From Colwellia sp. (GTDB taxonomy: Bacteria; Pseudomonadota; Gammaproteobacteria; Enterobacterales; Alteromonadaceae): a stretch of DNA of 64,000 bases. The stretch spans positions 75,024 to 139,023 of the forward strand of contig JABSOX010000011.1 of assembly GCA_013215655.1 (NCBI GenBank), read 5' to 3'. The notes under the pieces were generated by a model, which was given only the letters and a program-made list of their open reading frames with translations, was not told where the DNA came from and ran no database searches. A program made the position numbers and the translations under genes. This document shows, piece after piece, positions 43,741 to 53,889 of the stretch. How positions within the stretch are numbered: the first letter of the stretch is position 1; each line of letters starts with the position of its first letter.

Positions 43741-45675
43741 GTGCGAGTTTCTACTTTTTTTAAATCATCAACCATAGCCATTGTTGCTTTTACCATTACC
43801 TTTTTAGTTGCTTTATATTGGATTGCCGATACTTATAAAATCAGCCGTACACAAAATGAAGATTATAAAACGTTAACGGCTCTTGTCTCGATAGAGTTTC
43901 ATCAAATTATCAGTGAATTTTTACAAACGGGGGAAGTGACATTATTAACTTCAGCAGATAATTCACTCACCAAAATATTAACAAAAACACAAAACGAATC
44001 TATTCGTGTGGTTGCTATCAATATCACTCCTGATGTTAAAGATTTAAAAAAATTACTGGCCACAAAATTTAGAGCCATTGGTAAGTTAAGTGGTGATCCT
44101 ATTGCCCTTTTGCGTAATAGCGAACAAAGCATAAGCGCGTTGAGCCATCAATTAACAAAATATGCACAACAAAGCTCGGTATTATCTTCTCTACAAAAGT
44201 TAGCCTACTTTCAAGTGACTGAAAACATTTCAACGTCTCTTATTTTACTGATCGACGCTCGAGAAAAAGCGATGATAAATAATGATAATTACAGCATCAC
44301 CCTTGCTTTAAAGGAACTACAGTTAGCGGGTAAAGAGTTACTTGAATTTCCATTGCTTGATATTAATGAAATAAGCGATAGTGATGACGATGAGTTGGAT
44401 TTTGATGATGATCAACCTCTAGATTTAAGCGAAGAAGCCCGTGATGAATTACTGTCAATTATTAAGCGTTATCAACAGGATTTTACCGTAACCTTACAAG
44501 CCGAAAAAAGTCGGTATGCCGGAAAGAAACTATTGAAGATACAAGTAAATAATTTACAAGATATTATTCGCGACGGTCAGCTTATAATTGCTCAACAGCA
44601 GCAAAAAACAGATACCAAAATTCAAATGATTATCTTCAGCTTAGTCACTTATTTGATTGTATTTTTATTGGTTAATCACTACTTACAGCATCGAATTATT
44701 CTCAAACCTTTACAGCTGTTGCGTAATAGTTTTGTGCAACTTGTTAATACAGGAGAGGTGAATGATATTACTGGTATCAATGTTAAAACAGAGTTAGGAG
44801 AAATTTCTGAAAGCTTCAATAAAATGGTCGCTAATTTACGTAACGAAGATAAAGAAAAAGCACAACAGTTGGGTTTAGTATCCAAAGCTTTACATACTAT
44901 GAAAAATCAAGCACACAGTATTAATAAAACCTCAAACAGTGCCAACCACCACGTACAAACAGTGCGTAAGATTATGACAACATTGGGTCAAGCAACCGAT
45001 ATCGTTAATGAACTTTCACAACAAGTCGTTGAGAATGCCAAAAGCACACAACTCGCCATGAGCAACAGCCAAGAGCAAGTATCACAAGTACTACTTGCCA
45101 GCGAAATCACCAATACCGCGGCACAATCAGGTAAAAGTGACATTATGGAGCTGAGACAATCGGTAAACAGTGTCAGCACAATTATAGAGGTGATTAGTGC
45201 AATTGCTGACCAAACTAACTTACTGGCATTAAATGCTGCTATTGAAGCTGCGCGCGCGGGTCAACATGGTCGAGGGTTTTCAGTTGTGGCTGATGAAGTT
45301 CGCCAACTTGCCGGTAAAACGCAAGACTCGTTACAACAAATTAGTGCACGTTTACATCAATTACAAAATGCCAGTAAAAGTATAGAAAATACCATCACTG
45401 CCATTGAGCAAGCCTCAAATAAACAACAGAATATTGCGCGTTTACTAAAAGAGAATGCTGCACAAGTCGCCGACCAAGCCAAAGTATCCGCTCATGTTGC
45501 CCAAGATACGTTGGGACATATAACTAATCAGCGTGAACATTACATTGCCTTTGAACAGGCGATGAACAATGTAAACAAAGAGGTTTCTCAATCAAGAGAG
45601 CTTGCCAAAGCCATATCAAATGATGTTGCCGGACAAGTGAGTGATATCAATCAAACCTTAAAGTTAGTTTCATAA
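43741..45675 (+). CDS. methyl-accepting chemotaxis protein
   Basis: 644 residues from GTG 43741 (AAGGA upstream). Membrane helix near 10-30, a long helical periplasmic domain (about 35-290) with an acidic run of about 20 residues near 218-235, second helix near 292-312, HAMP ([17 protein letters not shown]), then the signalling domain with the hairpin tip [23 protein letters not shown]. The periplasmic part is of unknown ligand type; its extent fits a helical-bundle sensor. The adjacent divergent cheW suggests a shared array. Confidence 0.93.
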   Translation: MRVSTFFKSSTIAIVAFTITFLVALYWIADTYKISRTQNEDYKTLTALVSIEFHQIISEFLQTGEVTLLTSADNSLTKILTKTQNESIRVVAINITPDVKDLKKLLATKFRAIGKLSGDPIALLRNSEQSISALSHQLTKYAQQSSVLSSLQKLAYFQVTENISTSLILLIDAREKAMINNDNYSITLALKELQLAGKELLEFPLLDINEISDSDDDELDFDDDQPLDLSEEARDELLSIIKRYQQDFTVTLQAEKSRYAGKKLLKIQVNNLQDIIRDGQLIIAQQQQKTDTKIQMIIFSLVTYLIVFLLVNHYLQHRIILKPLQLLRNSFVQLVNTGEVNDITGINVKTELGEISESFNKMVANLRNEDKEKAQQLGLVSKALHTMKNQAHSINKTSNSANHHVQTVRKIMTTLGQATDIVNELSQQVVENAKSTQLAMSNSQEQVSQVLLASEITNTAAQSGKSDIMELRQSVNSVSTIIEVISAIADQTNLLALNAAIEAARAGQHGRGFSVVADEVRQLAGKTQDSLQQISARLHQLQNASKSIENTITAIEQASNKQQNIARLLKENAAQVADQAKVSAHVAQDTLGHITNQREHYIAFEQAMNNVNKEVSQSRELAKAISNDVAGQVSDINQTLKLVS

Positions 45676-45748
45676 ATCATATTTACCTAGAGCAGAATCA
45701 TTACCAATAACCTAAACTATAAACAGTGCATTTAGTTGGTACGATTTC

Positions 45749-45913
45749 ATGGCAAAAACACTGTGTAAGTGGAAGAAAAAGGAAATTGAAAAAAAGCTAC
45801 ATGAATTAGCACATATAGTTGATCGACCACGTTATATTTGTAAAGATTGCACACGGGCAGCACATGATAAAGGTTATTTATGTAAACCTGCTAAGCTTCC
45901 CTTAAACCATTAA
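45749..45913 (+). CDS. 54-residue basic protein with CxxC motif
   Basis: Starts MAKTLCKWKKKEIEK and carries YICKDCTRAAHDKGYLCKP, so Cys residues at 6, 31, 34 and 45 could bind a metal. It is strongly basic and has no export signal. The ribosome site is weak, but the frame is open from ATG 45749 to TAA 45913, and small proteins with this beginning occur in Shewanella and relatives (from memory). It lies 27 bp before the peroxiredoxin gene on the same strand. Function unknown. Confidence 0.7.
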   Translation: MAKTLCKWKKKEIEKKLHELAHIVDRPRYICKDCTRAAHDKGYLCKPAKLPLNH

Positions 45914-45940
45914 CCACTACGATTAGTCATAAGGTAAAAC

Positions 45941-46414
45941 ATGATCCAACAAAATGATCCAATGCCAGCAGGTGAATTATCTCAATTGAAAAATGGCAAT
46001 ATGATCACTCATAAGACCCAAGAGCTATTTGCCAATAAAAAAGTGGTATTATTTGCCGTACCGGGGGCTTTTACGCCAACCTGTTCTGCCGCACATTTAC
46101 CAGGTTATGTTGTTTCCGCCGATGAACTAAAAGCGAAAGGTGTAGACGCTATTATTTGCTTATCCGTAAATGATGCCTTTGTAATGAATGCATGGGGTGA
46201 AGCACAAAATGCTGAAAATATTATGATGCTTGCCGATGGCGATGGCAGTTATAGCAAAACATTAGGGCTTGATATGCAAACGGCTGGTTTTGGCGGTTTA
46301 CGTTCACAGCGTTATGCAATGATAATAGAAGATGGCATCGTTACTAGCCTACATATTGAAAAACCTAAAGAATTTGAAGTAAGTAAAGCCGAAGTCATTT
46401 TAAAAACTTTATAG
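45941..46414 (+). CDS. peroxiredoxin of the Prx5 type
   Basis: 157 residues. Thiol peroxidase with the family signature PGAFTPTC ending at the peroxidatic Cys48; Thr45 and the later Arg in GLRSQRYAM complete the active site. No C-terminal glutaredoxin domain, so it belongs to the short Prx5 group that uses glutathione/glutaredoxin or thioredoxin. ATG 45941 has AAGG upstream. Placed between the small Cys protein and ferritin, in an oxidative-stress and iron neighbourhood. Confidence 0.93.
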   Translation: MIQQNDPMPAGELSQLKNGNMITHKTQELFANKKVVLFAVPGAFTPTCSAAHLPGYVVSADELKAKGVDAIICLSVNDAFVMNAWGEAQNAENIMMLADGDGSYSKTLGLDMQTAGFGGLRSQRYAMIIEDGIVTSLHIEKPKEFEVSKAEVILKTL

Positions 46415-46422
46415 AAAAGAAA

Positions 46423-46437
46423 ATGAAAATAGTTATC
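46423..46437. promoter_or_regulatory. Fur-box-like site upstream of ferritin
   Basis: TGAAAATAGTTATCA fits the 7-1-7 Fur consensus TGATAATnATTATCA at 12 of 14 positions. It lies 104 bp before the ferritin start, in the only spacer between peroxiredoxin and ferritin. Confidence 0.5.
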
Positions 46438-46540
46438 ATTGCTTATCTCATTGTTTTTAAATGATTTTTATTATTTATTGCTTGTGTTGTTTAGCCTAAA
46501 CAGGCAAACTTCGCACAAATTAGAGCGTTAAGGCACCACT

Positions 46541-47068
46541 ATGTTAAAACCTGAAATGGTAGAAAAGTTAAACGAACAAATCAATTTGGAATTTTATTCT
46601 TCGAATTTGTACTTGCAAATGAGCGCATGGTGTGAAGAAAAAGGTTTTGAAGGTGCTGCTACTTTTATGCGTAAACATGCTTTAGAAGAAATGGAACACA
46701 TGACCCGTTTATTCACTTATGTAAGTGAAACAGGCGCATTGCCTATTCTAGGTACCATCGATGCGCCACCACATGAATATGACTCATTAGCCGATATTTT
46801 TGAAAAAACCTATCAGCATGAATGTGAAATTACCGAGCAAATCAATACTTTGGCGCATCAAGCATTTTCGAATCAAGATTACTCCACGTTTAACTTTTTA
46901 CAATGGTATGTTGCTGAACAACATGAAGAAGAAACCCTCTTCAAAAGCATTTTAGATAAAATTAATCTTGTTGGTCATGATGGCCATGCGTTGTTTTTTG
47001 TTGATAAAGATTTGGCAGAAATGGCAAAAACAGGCACTACCAGTATTATGACTGAGTCAAACGTATAG
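46541..47068 (+). CDS. ftnA: non-haem ferritin (FtnA type)
   Basis: 175 residues, cytoplasmic iron-storage cage subunit. All ferroxidase ligands of E. coli FtnA appear at the same numbering: Glu17, Tyr24, Glu50, His53, Glu94, Gln127 and Glu130. ATG 46541 has AAGG upstream. Possible Fur control via 46423-46437. Ends before a terminator hairpin shared with the convergent response regulator gene. Bacterioferritin is excluded because there is no haem-ligand Met52 context. Confidence 0.94.
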   Translation: MLKPEMVEKLNEQINLEFYSSNLYLQMSAWCEEKGFEGAATFMRKHALEEMEHMTRLFTYVSETGALPILGTIDAPPHEYDSLADIFEKTYQHECEITEQINTLAHQAFSNQDYSTFNFLQWYVAEQHEEETLFKSILDKINLVGHDGHALFFVDKDLAEMAKTGTTSIMTESNV

Positions 47069-47100
47069 TCCTTTTTACGCTAATCCTGATCTTGAGATAA

Positions 47101-47127
47101 AAAGGCTTGTATATTAAACAAGCCTTT
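47101..47127. terminator. Hairpin between ferritin and convergent regulator genes
   Basis: Ten-base stem AAAGGCTTGT / ACAAGCCTTT with a seven-base loop, 33 bases past the ferritin stop. A short T run follows only weakly. Confidence 0.6.
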
Positions 47128-47223
47128 ACTCAACGTAAACCTTGATACATGGCTTAATTGGCTGCAACCCAATAAACTTAATATTGGACCCTTCAATTTG
47201 CAGCACATAAACCACACTCTTTT

Positions 47224-47922
47224 TTATAGCATTGATTCGGCTGAAACAAATACATAACCACTACCTCTAACGGTTTTTATATGGCTATCATCATTTAATG
47301 ATTTTAGCTTTTTACGAATATTCGAAATGTGCATATTGACGCTTTTACTGCAATATAAAATACTGCGACGAAAAATGTTCTCTGCAATATCATCACGCGA
47401 AACAACTTTACCGAAATTTACCATCAATAACTGTAATAATTCGAATTCAATTGCAGTAATTTGGATGTTCTCCCCTCGGAAATGCAATTCTCTTGTCGAT
47501 AAACATAACGATAATCCATTAATTTCTAATAAACTATTTTTTATCTTACCTTCGTCTATTTGTTTTCGACGAAAAAACACCTCAATACGTATTAACAACT
47601 CATTTTTACAGGCCGTTTTGGCTAGACAATTATCAGCTCCCGCTTTTAAGAGTGTCACTAACTCCAGAGCTGATAACTGAGCCGTAAACAACCACAATAC
47701 GCTGTGAATTTTTCTCCTAAGATGATGAATAACATCCAGTAAATATTTTATAGATTTATCTAAATCGACAAGCACTAAATCAAATGTACCTACTGAACAT
47801 TTGTCAATAACCTCAGCCACTGAATAACAACAGGTTAATCGATAGCGCTTATCGGACAAACAATACGACAAGCTAACATCGTCTTTCGCAGGATCCGTTA
47901 AAATTAGAATACGTTTTTTCAT
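47224..47922 (-). CDS. OmpR-family response regulator with partly degenerate receiver
   Basis: 232 residues from ATG 47922 (AAAGG upstream). The receiver opens RILILTDPAKDD, so one residue of the usual acidic pair is Thr; the phospho-acceptor Asp in LVLVDLD, the Thr in LFTAQ and the Lys in CLAKT remain, but the Pro after Lys is lost. The winged-helix domain is complete (ITAIEFELLQLL, SKSVNMHISNIRKKL, IKTVRGSGYVF). No kinase adjoins; the preceding gene on the strand is a lipoprotein, 33 bp upstream, so the pair may be one operon. Confidence 0.85.
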   Translation of the reverse strand: MKKRILILTDPAKDDVSLSYCLSDKRYRLTCCYSVAEVIDKCSVGTFDLVLVDLDKSIKYLLDVIHHLRRKIHSVLWLFTAQLSALELVTLLKAGADNCLAKTACKNELLIRIEVFFRRKQIDEGKIKNSLLEINGLSLCLSTRELHFRGENIQITAIEFELLQLLMVNFGKVVSRDDIAENIFRRSILYCSKSVNMHISNIRKKLKSLNDDSHIKTVRGSGYVFVSAESML

Positions 47923-47955
47923 AGTACCTTTTATAGTCATAGCAATTAGACTAAA

Positions 47956-49470
47956 TTATTGTTCAGCGATATCAACACGATAGCCAGTGGGTGAAGTGAC
48001 ATCATCTTGAATAATCAGAAAGAGCGGTTTAGACTCTTCATTTAACACCAATTCAAAAGACTCCAATATAATTTCACTGCTGTTATCAACCGCAACTACA
48101 TAAACTTTATAGGTATTGTTAAGTAACGAGGTATAAGAAGGTTGGGCATACGAAACTAGTGGCTTATAGGGCGTAGAATCTATCATTTCGTTATTACTAA
48201 CAAAATAGAACTGCACAAAACCAAAATCATCGCTATCCACTAAATTAATTAATGTCAGTGAATGATCATAAATACTTGCGCTATGATTATTGTCAACCAC
48301 CAAAGATTTAATATCGATTGCAATTTCATCTACTATGCCATCGTTATTTTCATCAATGTCGCCGTCATTATCGTCATCAACATATGTCTCATCGATATAA
48401 AAGAAAATCGTTTTATCTGAGTTATCAGGCAAAGTGATTAAATGTTTACTGAGTAACTGAATATTCGATTCAGGGATCAGCACATCAATACTGTAATCAT
48501 CATTTTCTTGTACTAAAGTTTGACTAAATTGACCAAAAGCAAAGCTTTCAGAGCTTGCCGAATAATGAACACCCGCTAAATTAAAGCTAATATCGCCTTG
48601 ATAATCTGGAATGAGGTCATGTAATTGAATCGCATTATAAGCCCGAATATGGCTTTGGGATTCCACATCAATATATTCAACAACCGTTGAATTAGAGATT
48701 TTATCTAACAGGTAAGGAGAGCTGCCTGTTGCCGTATTTTCTCTCATCGCCATGATGTATTGAATGGGATAGGAAAAAGTAATTTCTTCTGACTGATAAA
48801 CGACGTCATCGGTAACAGCATCAACAATATAAAAAATATAGCTGTCTTGTGCTAATTTTTGATTGTCTGATAACTCTTCATGAACAAATTGACCGATCAG
48901 CTGGGCTTCATTAATCGTTTCATCACTTTTAGAGAAGTATATATTTGCAACATCAGCACTGGGGTGCATATTTAAAATACGTAAATTAAATAAATCATCC
49001 TCACTATCGGTATCATCATCAATTAAGGGGATTTGATAAATGTTAACTTTAGGTGAATGAATATCATCATTTAATACCATGAATTTAATGATATCTTGGT
49101 CAATACTCATACTACCTTCAAGAATAAGTGCTAAAGAGTCACGGTCTTTACTTTCATCATCTTGATAAGCTATTTCGTAAAAATAATCGCCCGTATTAAC
49201 ACTAATGATACTACCTATCTCAGCAAACCCTACACCCGTGTAGGTACTCTCATACGCGTCGTCATCCTCATCGGTTAAATCTTGGTCTATCGTTAAATAA
49301 ATAATCGGTGAGTTTTGCGAAACATTATAAAGCCGCAAATTACCCGTACTTTCCTCATCATCACCACTTGAACCTCCACAACCAACAAGTAACATAGTTG
49401 AGAGGAAAAAATATAGACTCGGTTTTTGCCAAAACTTACGGTCAATACCAAACTGTTTTTCAAAATACAT
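47956..49470 (-). CDS. acidic DUF4397-like lipoprotein with Ca-binding-type repeats
   Basis: 504 residues. Lipobox LLVGC at residue 31 followed by GGSSGDDEES. It shows repeated beta-rich units of the DUF4397 type (LRLYNVSQNSPIIYLTIDQD, LRILNMHPSADVANIYF, IRAYNAIQLHD). Near residue 370 a DxDxDGxxD-type run (VDDDNDGDIDENNDGIVDE) looks like thrombospondin-3 or EF-like calcium loops. Strongly acidic overall. Probably surface-exposed on the outer membrane; role unknown. Cell-envelope sensing with the adjacent regulator is conjecture. Confidence 0.8.
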   Translation of the reverse strand: MYFEKQFGIDRKFWQKPSLYFFLSTMLLVGCGGSSGDDEESTGNLRLYNVSQNSPIIYLTIDQDLTDEDDDAYESTYTGVGFAEIGSIISVNTGDYFYEIAYQDDESKDRDSLALILEGSMSIDQDIIKFMVLNDDIHSPKVNIYQIPLIDDDTDSEDDLFNLRILNMHPSADVANIYFSKSDETINEAQLIGQFVHEELSDNQKLAQDSYIFYIVDAVTDDVVYQSEEITFSYPIQYIMAMRENTATGSSPYLLDKISNSTVVEYIDVESQSHIRAYNAIQLHDLIPDYQGDISFNLAGVHYSASSESFAFGQFSQTLVQENDDYSIDVLIPESNIQLLSKHLITLPDNSDKTIFFYIDETYVDDDNDGDIDENNDGIVDEIAIDIKSLVVDNNHSASIYDHSLTLINLVDSDDFGFVQFYFVSNNEMIDSTPYKPLVSYAQPSYTSLLNNTYKVYVVAVDNSSEIILESFELVLNEESKPLFLIIQDDVTSPTGYRVDIAEQ

Positions 49471-49924
49471 GGGTAAACCTTATAAAATTAATGTCAGAGA
49501 TACATAACGGATATTTTTTTAAATTCAAAAATCACCTAAAACAAGTAGAGCTTTTGTGTTCGAATTAGTTCTGAATTTTTGTAAATTTTTATACTTCTTT
49601 ACTTTTCTTTGTTTGTATTTAAAGGTGAACGCTTGTCAAAAATATAAACTTGCCAATCGATACCTCAATAGATAGATCATCAAAAAATATCTTTGAATAA
49701 ACACAGTTACAGCCGTTTTAATTTAATAACGATATTTATAACGGTGGTGAACAATTTCGGTTGACGTGGCATCGTGATAAACCGTTAATCTTTACATTTC
49801 TTTACTTTTTACCATCAGAAAATCCTGATTTATAAAATGTATTTTTAACTTCCACTGAAATCCTGCACTTTGAATGGCAACGGGTATATAATGCCGCTCA
49901 AATTTCACTTTGGTAGGTAAGCCT
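49471..49924. other. Divergent promoter region, 454 bp
   Basis: Very AT-rich spacer between the DUF4397 lipoprotein and flavoprotein genes. Two copies of TTCTTTACTTTT (49595 and 49798) are the only repeat noticed; no RNA gene or open frame is supported. Confidence 0.5.
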
Positions 49925-51109
49925 GTGGTTGACGTAGATGTATTAGTAATTGGAGCAGGTGCAGCAGGGCTAATGTGTGCAGCGACTGCTGGTTATCGTG
50001 GTAAAAAAGTGATTGTTGTTGATATGGGTAAAAAGCCTGGTCGAAAAATATTAATCAGTGGTGGTGGACGCTGTAATTTCACCAATGAAAACGCTCAACC
50101 TGAACATTATATTTGCCAAAATCCACATTTTATAAAATCAGCAATGAGTCGATATTCCGCACAAGACTTTATTGAACTCGTTGAACGCCATGGTCTGAAT
50201 TTTCATCATAAAACCCTCGGACAATTGTTTTGTGACGATAACGCACAAGACATTGTTGATATTTTACTGACCGAATGTGAATGGGCAGGTGTTGAAATAA
50301 AGCTACGTAATGAAGTATTTAGTCTTGAACAAAATGAGCAAGGTTATCTAGTAACAACCAGTGAAACAAAATACCAATGTAGCTCATTAGTGGTCGCCTC
50401 TGGCGGTTTAACGATGCCAAAACTGGGTGCAAGTCCTATTGGTTATAAAATTGCCGAACAATTTGGTTTAAAGGTTTTACCCACAACGGCTGCACTGGTG
50501 CCTTTTACTTTGCATGATCATGATAAAAGTCGCTTTGATGGCTTATCGGGCATTAGTATCGCTACTGAAATATCTAGTGAGAGTGGTAAGTGCTTTAAAG
50601 AAAACATTCTCTTTACCCACCGTGGACTTTCAGGACCTGCCATTTTACAAATATCTTCTTTTTGGCAAGCAGGTCAAACAGTCACCATTAATCTTTTACC
50701 CGAACATAATTTAAGTGAAACCATCGCCAATTGGCGTCAAAATCAAGCACAAAAATCAACCAAAAACCTGCTGAGTACTATTTTACCAAAACGCTTTATT
50801 GAGTCCTTAGTTACAAGTAATGACATCCCCGATAAAAATATCAACCAACTCGATCACAGTGAAATTCAAGCTCTACATAATTTCATTCATCAATGGCAAA
50901 TAAAACCTAATGGTACTGAAGGATATCGGACAGCCGAAGTTACTCTTGGCGGTGTAGATACCGACGAATTATCGTCTAAAACATTTGCCGCTAAAAAGGC
51001 GAAAAATCTATACTTTATCGGTGAAGTCATTGATGTTACTGGTTGGTTAGGAGGATTCAATTTTCAGGCCTGTTGGGCGCAAGGTATAGCGTGTGGTGGG
51101 GCTGTTTAA
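49925..51109 (+). CDS. HI0933/YhiN-family FAD-dependent oxidoreductase
   Basis: 394 residues. N-terminal Rossmann FAD site VLVIGAGAAGLMCA, then KPGRKILISGGGRCNFTN typical of the HI0933 family, FTHRGLSGPAILQIS in the middle, and the C-terminal GEVIDVTGWLGGFNFQACWAQG. GTG 49925 was chosen (AGG upstream); a TTG 15 bases earlier is less likely. Predicted cytoplasmic flavoprotein of unknown substrate, widely conserved in bacteria. Single gene, ending at a hairpin. Confidence 0.9.
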   Translation: MVDVDVLVIGAGAAGLMCAATAGYRGKKVIVVDMGKKPGRKILISGGGRCNFTNENAQPEHYICQNPHFIKSAMSRYSAQDFIELVERHGLNFHHKTLGQLFCDDNAQDIVDILLTECEWAGVEIKLRNEVFSLEQNEQGYLVTTSETKYQCSSLVVASGGLTMPKLGASPIGYKIAEQFGLKVLPTTAALVPFTLHDHDKSRFDGLSGISIATEISSESGKCFKENILFTHRGLSGPAILQISSFWQAGQTVTINLLPEHNLSETIANWRQNQAQKSTKNLLSTILPKRFIESLVTSNDIPDKNINQLDHSEIQALHNFIHQWQIKPNGTEGYRTAEVTLGGVDTDELSSKTFAAKKAKNLYFIGEVIDVTGWLGGFNFQACWAQGIACGGAV

Positions 51110-51326
51110 TGAAAATAAAAATCAAGAGTGACCACTCGAATCACTCAATAATTTACCCCCTAAGATTTTTGAACAATTAAAGCAGGAAAACTCTATTGAA
51201 TTCTAATCTATCAATGGGGTGGTTACAGTATCACTACTGTAACTCACACAACATTTCCCTTGTTCTTAGTATTTATGGATCGGATTTTTGCTAAAGTGCG
51301 ACCAAAATCTAAATTAAGCTCTTTGT

Positions 51327-51352
51327 TAATCAGGATAAATTCATCCTGATTA
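51327..51352. terminator. Hairpin terminator between convergent genes
   Basis: Ten-base stem TAATCAGGAT / ATCCTGATTA with a six-base loop. It is placed between the convergent flavoprotein and small lipoprotein genes and can serve both. Confidence 0.65.
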
Positions 51353-51381
51353 TAGAGAAAGTTGTGTTTTTAATATCTGCT

Positions 51382-51576
51382 CTAATCGGTATCTTTGGCA
51401 TCCTTGACAGAGTTTGAACACACTTTTTTCATAAACTTGCTTCCGCCAACTTTTACTCTTACACAGTTAGAAGTTTCAGATTGTTGTGTTACCTGTTTTC
51501 CTTCTCCAGCTCCATTTGTGCTCGCGCAAGCACTTAAAATGATTGAAGTAGCAATTATTATTATTAACTTATTCAT
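51382..51576 (-). CDS. small lipoprotein, unknown function
   Basis: 64 residues. Signal with lipobox LSAC and ASTNGAGEG next; the rest has two Cys (SNCVRVKVGGSKFMKKVCSNS) that could pair. The start codon has only a distant AAGGA. Function not recognised; such proteins are often found singly in related genomes. Confidence 0.65.
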   Translation of the reverse strand: MNKLIIIIATSIILSACASTNGAGEGKQVTQQSETSNCVRVKVGGSKFMKKVCSNSVKDAKDTD

Positions 51577-51752
51577 TTGCTTAGTTATTCCTTTAAATTT
51601 ATTTTAAAACATTTAATTTTCAAGGGTATATTATATGATCTCTCAACAATTCGGTAATTATTTTATTACCCTTTTTATGCTTTTGATAAAAAGTGAGTAC
51701 TTTACAATTGAGTTGAGATTTAAAATCATAATTTTAGTATGATTAAATAATT

Positions 51753-52215
51753 ATGTATTTATTCACTATTATTATCAGTTGGTTGCGCGACCGAATTAAA
51801 GAAACATTTAGTCTACTAGTCTTGCTTGATTTAGCCTCGTCACAGCAAAAAGGCATAACGGTTACTAATGCCGAATATAAAAGTCCTCTGTGGTTAACTA
51901 ATAGTGAATATTGGTTTGATATTCGTTGTGAAAAAACAACGTCTTGTGACGTAGTAAAACGCCATTACGGCCAAACTTTAATATCTCAAAATGCTATTAC
52001 GAGCAAACATTATTGTCACCACACGATTGCAACTCATACCACAATGCGGTCTAAATTTACGAGTCGAAATCATCCCACGTAATGTTCACCTAGGATACGA
52101 ATATAGTTACACCTTTGTTTATCTAACAGTAATTGAACCAACAATGCAGACATTAGGATTATTTTATAATTTAGAAACTACTACCCCCCCCCGAAGTCAT
52201 CTTTTTGAACTATAG
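51753..52215 (+). pseudogene. possible frameshifted gene fragment
   Basis: The frame from ATG 51753 runs 109 codons to 52082. From 51991 the next frame is open and continues to 52215 with a protein-like sequence (VEIIPRNVHLGYEYSYTFVYL). One shift would join them into a reading frame of about 150 codons. A run of nine C lies at 52184-52192. No domain was recognised, so this is a tentative call; it may be no gene at all. The remaining gene-free sequence up to 52265 holds nothing else that I can support. Confidence 0.25.
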
Positions 52216-52265
52216 TTAAAAATTAATATATTTTGTGGCCTAGTCATAGTGATGGAAGCTCTTAC

Positions 52266-53813
52266 ATGAATTTTAATGACCCAACTTCACAGCCATCAAT
52301 TGAGTTATTTCAATCTGTTTTTGATGCTCTGCCATTTTGTGTATTTTGGAAAGATCGTAATAGTGTCGGACTCGGATGTAATCAAGCACTTGCCACTATT
52401 GCAGGACTTGAGTCCCCAAAAGATTACATTGGGAAAACAGACTACGATTTGCCCTGGACGAAAGAAGAGGCTGATTTTTTCCGCGAATGTGACCGCCGCG
52501 TGATGGACTCAGGAAAGGCAGAAGTGAATATTATTGAAAGTCAAAAGCAAGCCAACGGTAAAATAGCATGGCTTGAAACCAGTAAGATCCCTTTAACCGA
52601 CTCAAACGGAAACATCATTGGGATTTTAGGTGCCTTTCACGATATTACTGAAAGGAAAAGGATCGAGGATGATAATATTGCAAGTCAAAAACTTGATTCA
52701 TTAGGAGCTCTTGCCGCGGGACTAGCACATGATTTCAATAACGTTCTTGGTATGATCCTCGCTTCCAGCCAGCTTGCAAAGATGAAAATAGCTAATAACT
52801 CTGAAGAAACTAAGATTATTAAATACTTGGATAATATTGAAAAAGCTACAAAACGTGCTTCAGCCTTAACAGAAAAGTTTATGAATTACTCTGAACGTGG
52901 GCAGGTATCAAAAGTAGTATGTAATATCTCTGAAATGATAGAAGAAAGCATTGCGTTTGTGCAGTCGAGCATTAAGCCATCCATTAGATATGAAGCCAAT
53001 AGCATTGAAGAGATGCTGTATGCCGATGTTAATCAAATCAATCAAGTGATTAATAATTTGCTTATTAATGCATCTCAAGCCTCAACAGATAATGATGAGA
53101 TAATTGTACATCTTAAAAAATGTGAAATTGATAATTCGGAATTTTTAGCACTTAGTACAGGTAGTTACTTTGCAGTTTCAATTAAGGATAATGGGATTGG
53201 AATTGCTGACCATCAAAAAGACGCGATATTTAAGCCTTACTTTACAACAAAGGAACGGGGGCATGGACTGGGATTGAGTTCTTGCCAAACAATAATCAAA
53301 AACCATAATGGTGCAATTAAGGTCAATTCAAAAGTAGGGTCAGGCTCGACGTTTACTATATATTTACCTTTATCCCCTTCACAAAAAGACGTTTCGCTTA
53401 TTCACACCCCGTTTTCAACTGAAATTATGCGCGGCTCAGGTCGCATCCTTTATATCGAAGATGATTTAAATACCCAAGCCTCTGTTGTTGAAATACTTCA
53501 AGAGTTAGGTTACAAGGTGCAATATTATTCAGATGTGAAATCAGCGACTGATTATATAACAGAACGTCATGATGATTTTGATATGGTCATCACTGATTTT
53601 ATTATTGGAGACTCTTTACAAGGAGGGACAGAAATCCTCGACAATGTTCGTTTCATACGACCTAGTTGTCCAGTAATTTTGCTGACTGGCTACTTTAATC
53701 ATTTGGACAAACGAACAGAAAACAGTCATGTTTTTTCGTATATTGCACAAAAGCCCGTAGATTTTGCAATAATCAGTCAAATAATAAACAATTTTTTAAG
53801 CGTGAAAATATGA
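52266..53813 (+). CDS. hybrid sensor histidine kinase: PAS, kinase, receiver
   Basis: 515 residues from ATG 52266 (GGAAG upstream). No membrane helix, so cytoplasmic. N-terminal PAS (FDALPFCVFWKDRNSVGLGCNQ, ending GAFHDITERKR), a HisKA-type helix with His in LAHDFNNVLGMIL, ATPase motifs INNLLINASQAS, DNGIGIAD and GHGLGLSSC, then a receiver (RILYIEDDLNTQ, phospho-acceptor Asp in VITDFIIGD, Lys in IAQKPVD). The kinase-receiver layout without output domain fits a phosphorelay; a partner such as the orphan CheY at 11039 is possible but untested. Confidence 0.9.
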   Translation: MNFNDPTSQPSIELFQSVFDALPFCVFWKDRNSVGLGCNQALATIAGLESPKDYIGKTDYDLPWTKEEADFFRECDRRVMDSGKAEVNIIESQKQANGKIAWLETSKIPLTDSNGNIIGILGAFHDITERKRIEDDNIASQKLDSLGALAAGLAHDFNNVLGMILASSQLAKMKIANNSEETKIIKYLDNIEKATKRASALTEKFMNYSERGQVSKVVCNISEMIEESIAFVQSSIKPSIRYEANSIEEMLYADVNQINQVINNLLINASQASTDNDEIIVHLKKCEIDNSEFLALSTGSYFAVSIKDNGIGIADHQKDAIFKPYFTTKERGHGLGLSSCQTIIKNHNGAIKVNSKVGSGSTFTIYLPLSPSQKDVSLIHTPFSTEIMRGSGRILYIEDDLNTQASVVEILQELGYKVQYYSDVKSATDYITERHDDFDMVITDFIIGDSLQGGTEILDNVRFIRPSCPVILLTGYFNHLDKRTENSHVFSYIAQKPVDFAIISQIINNFLSVKI

Positions 53814-53889
53814 TCATTTCAAGTATTGGGACTGCTGTTCAAGATAAAGTGAACATTAATTGAATACGATAACGTCCGCTTTGAATTAG

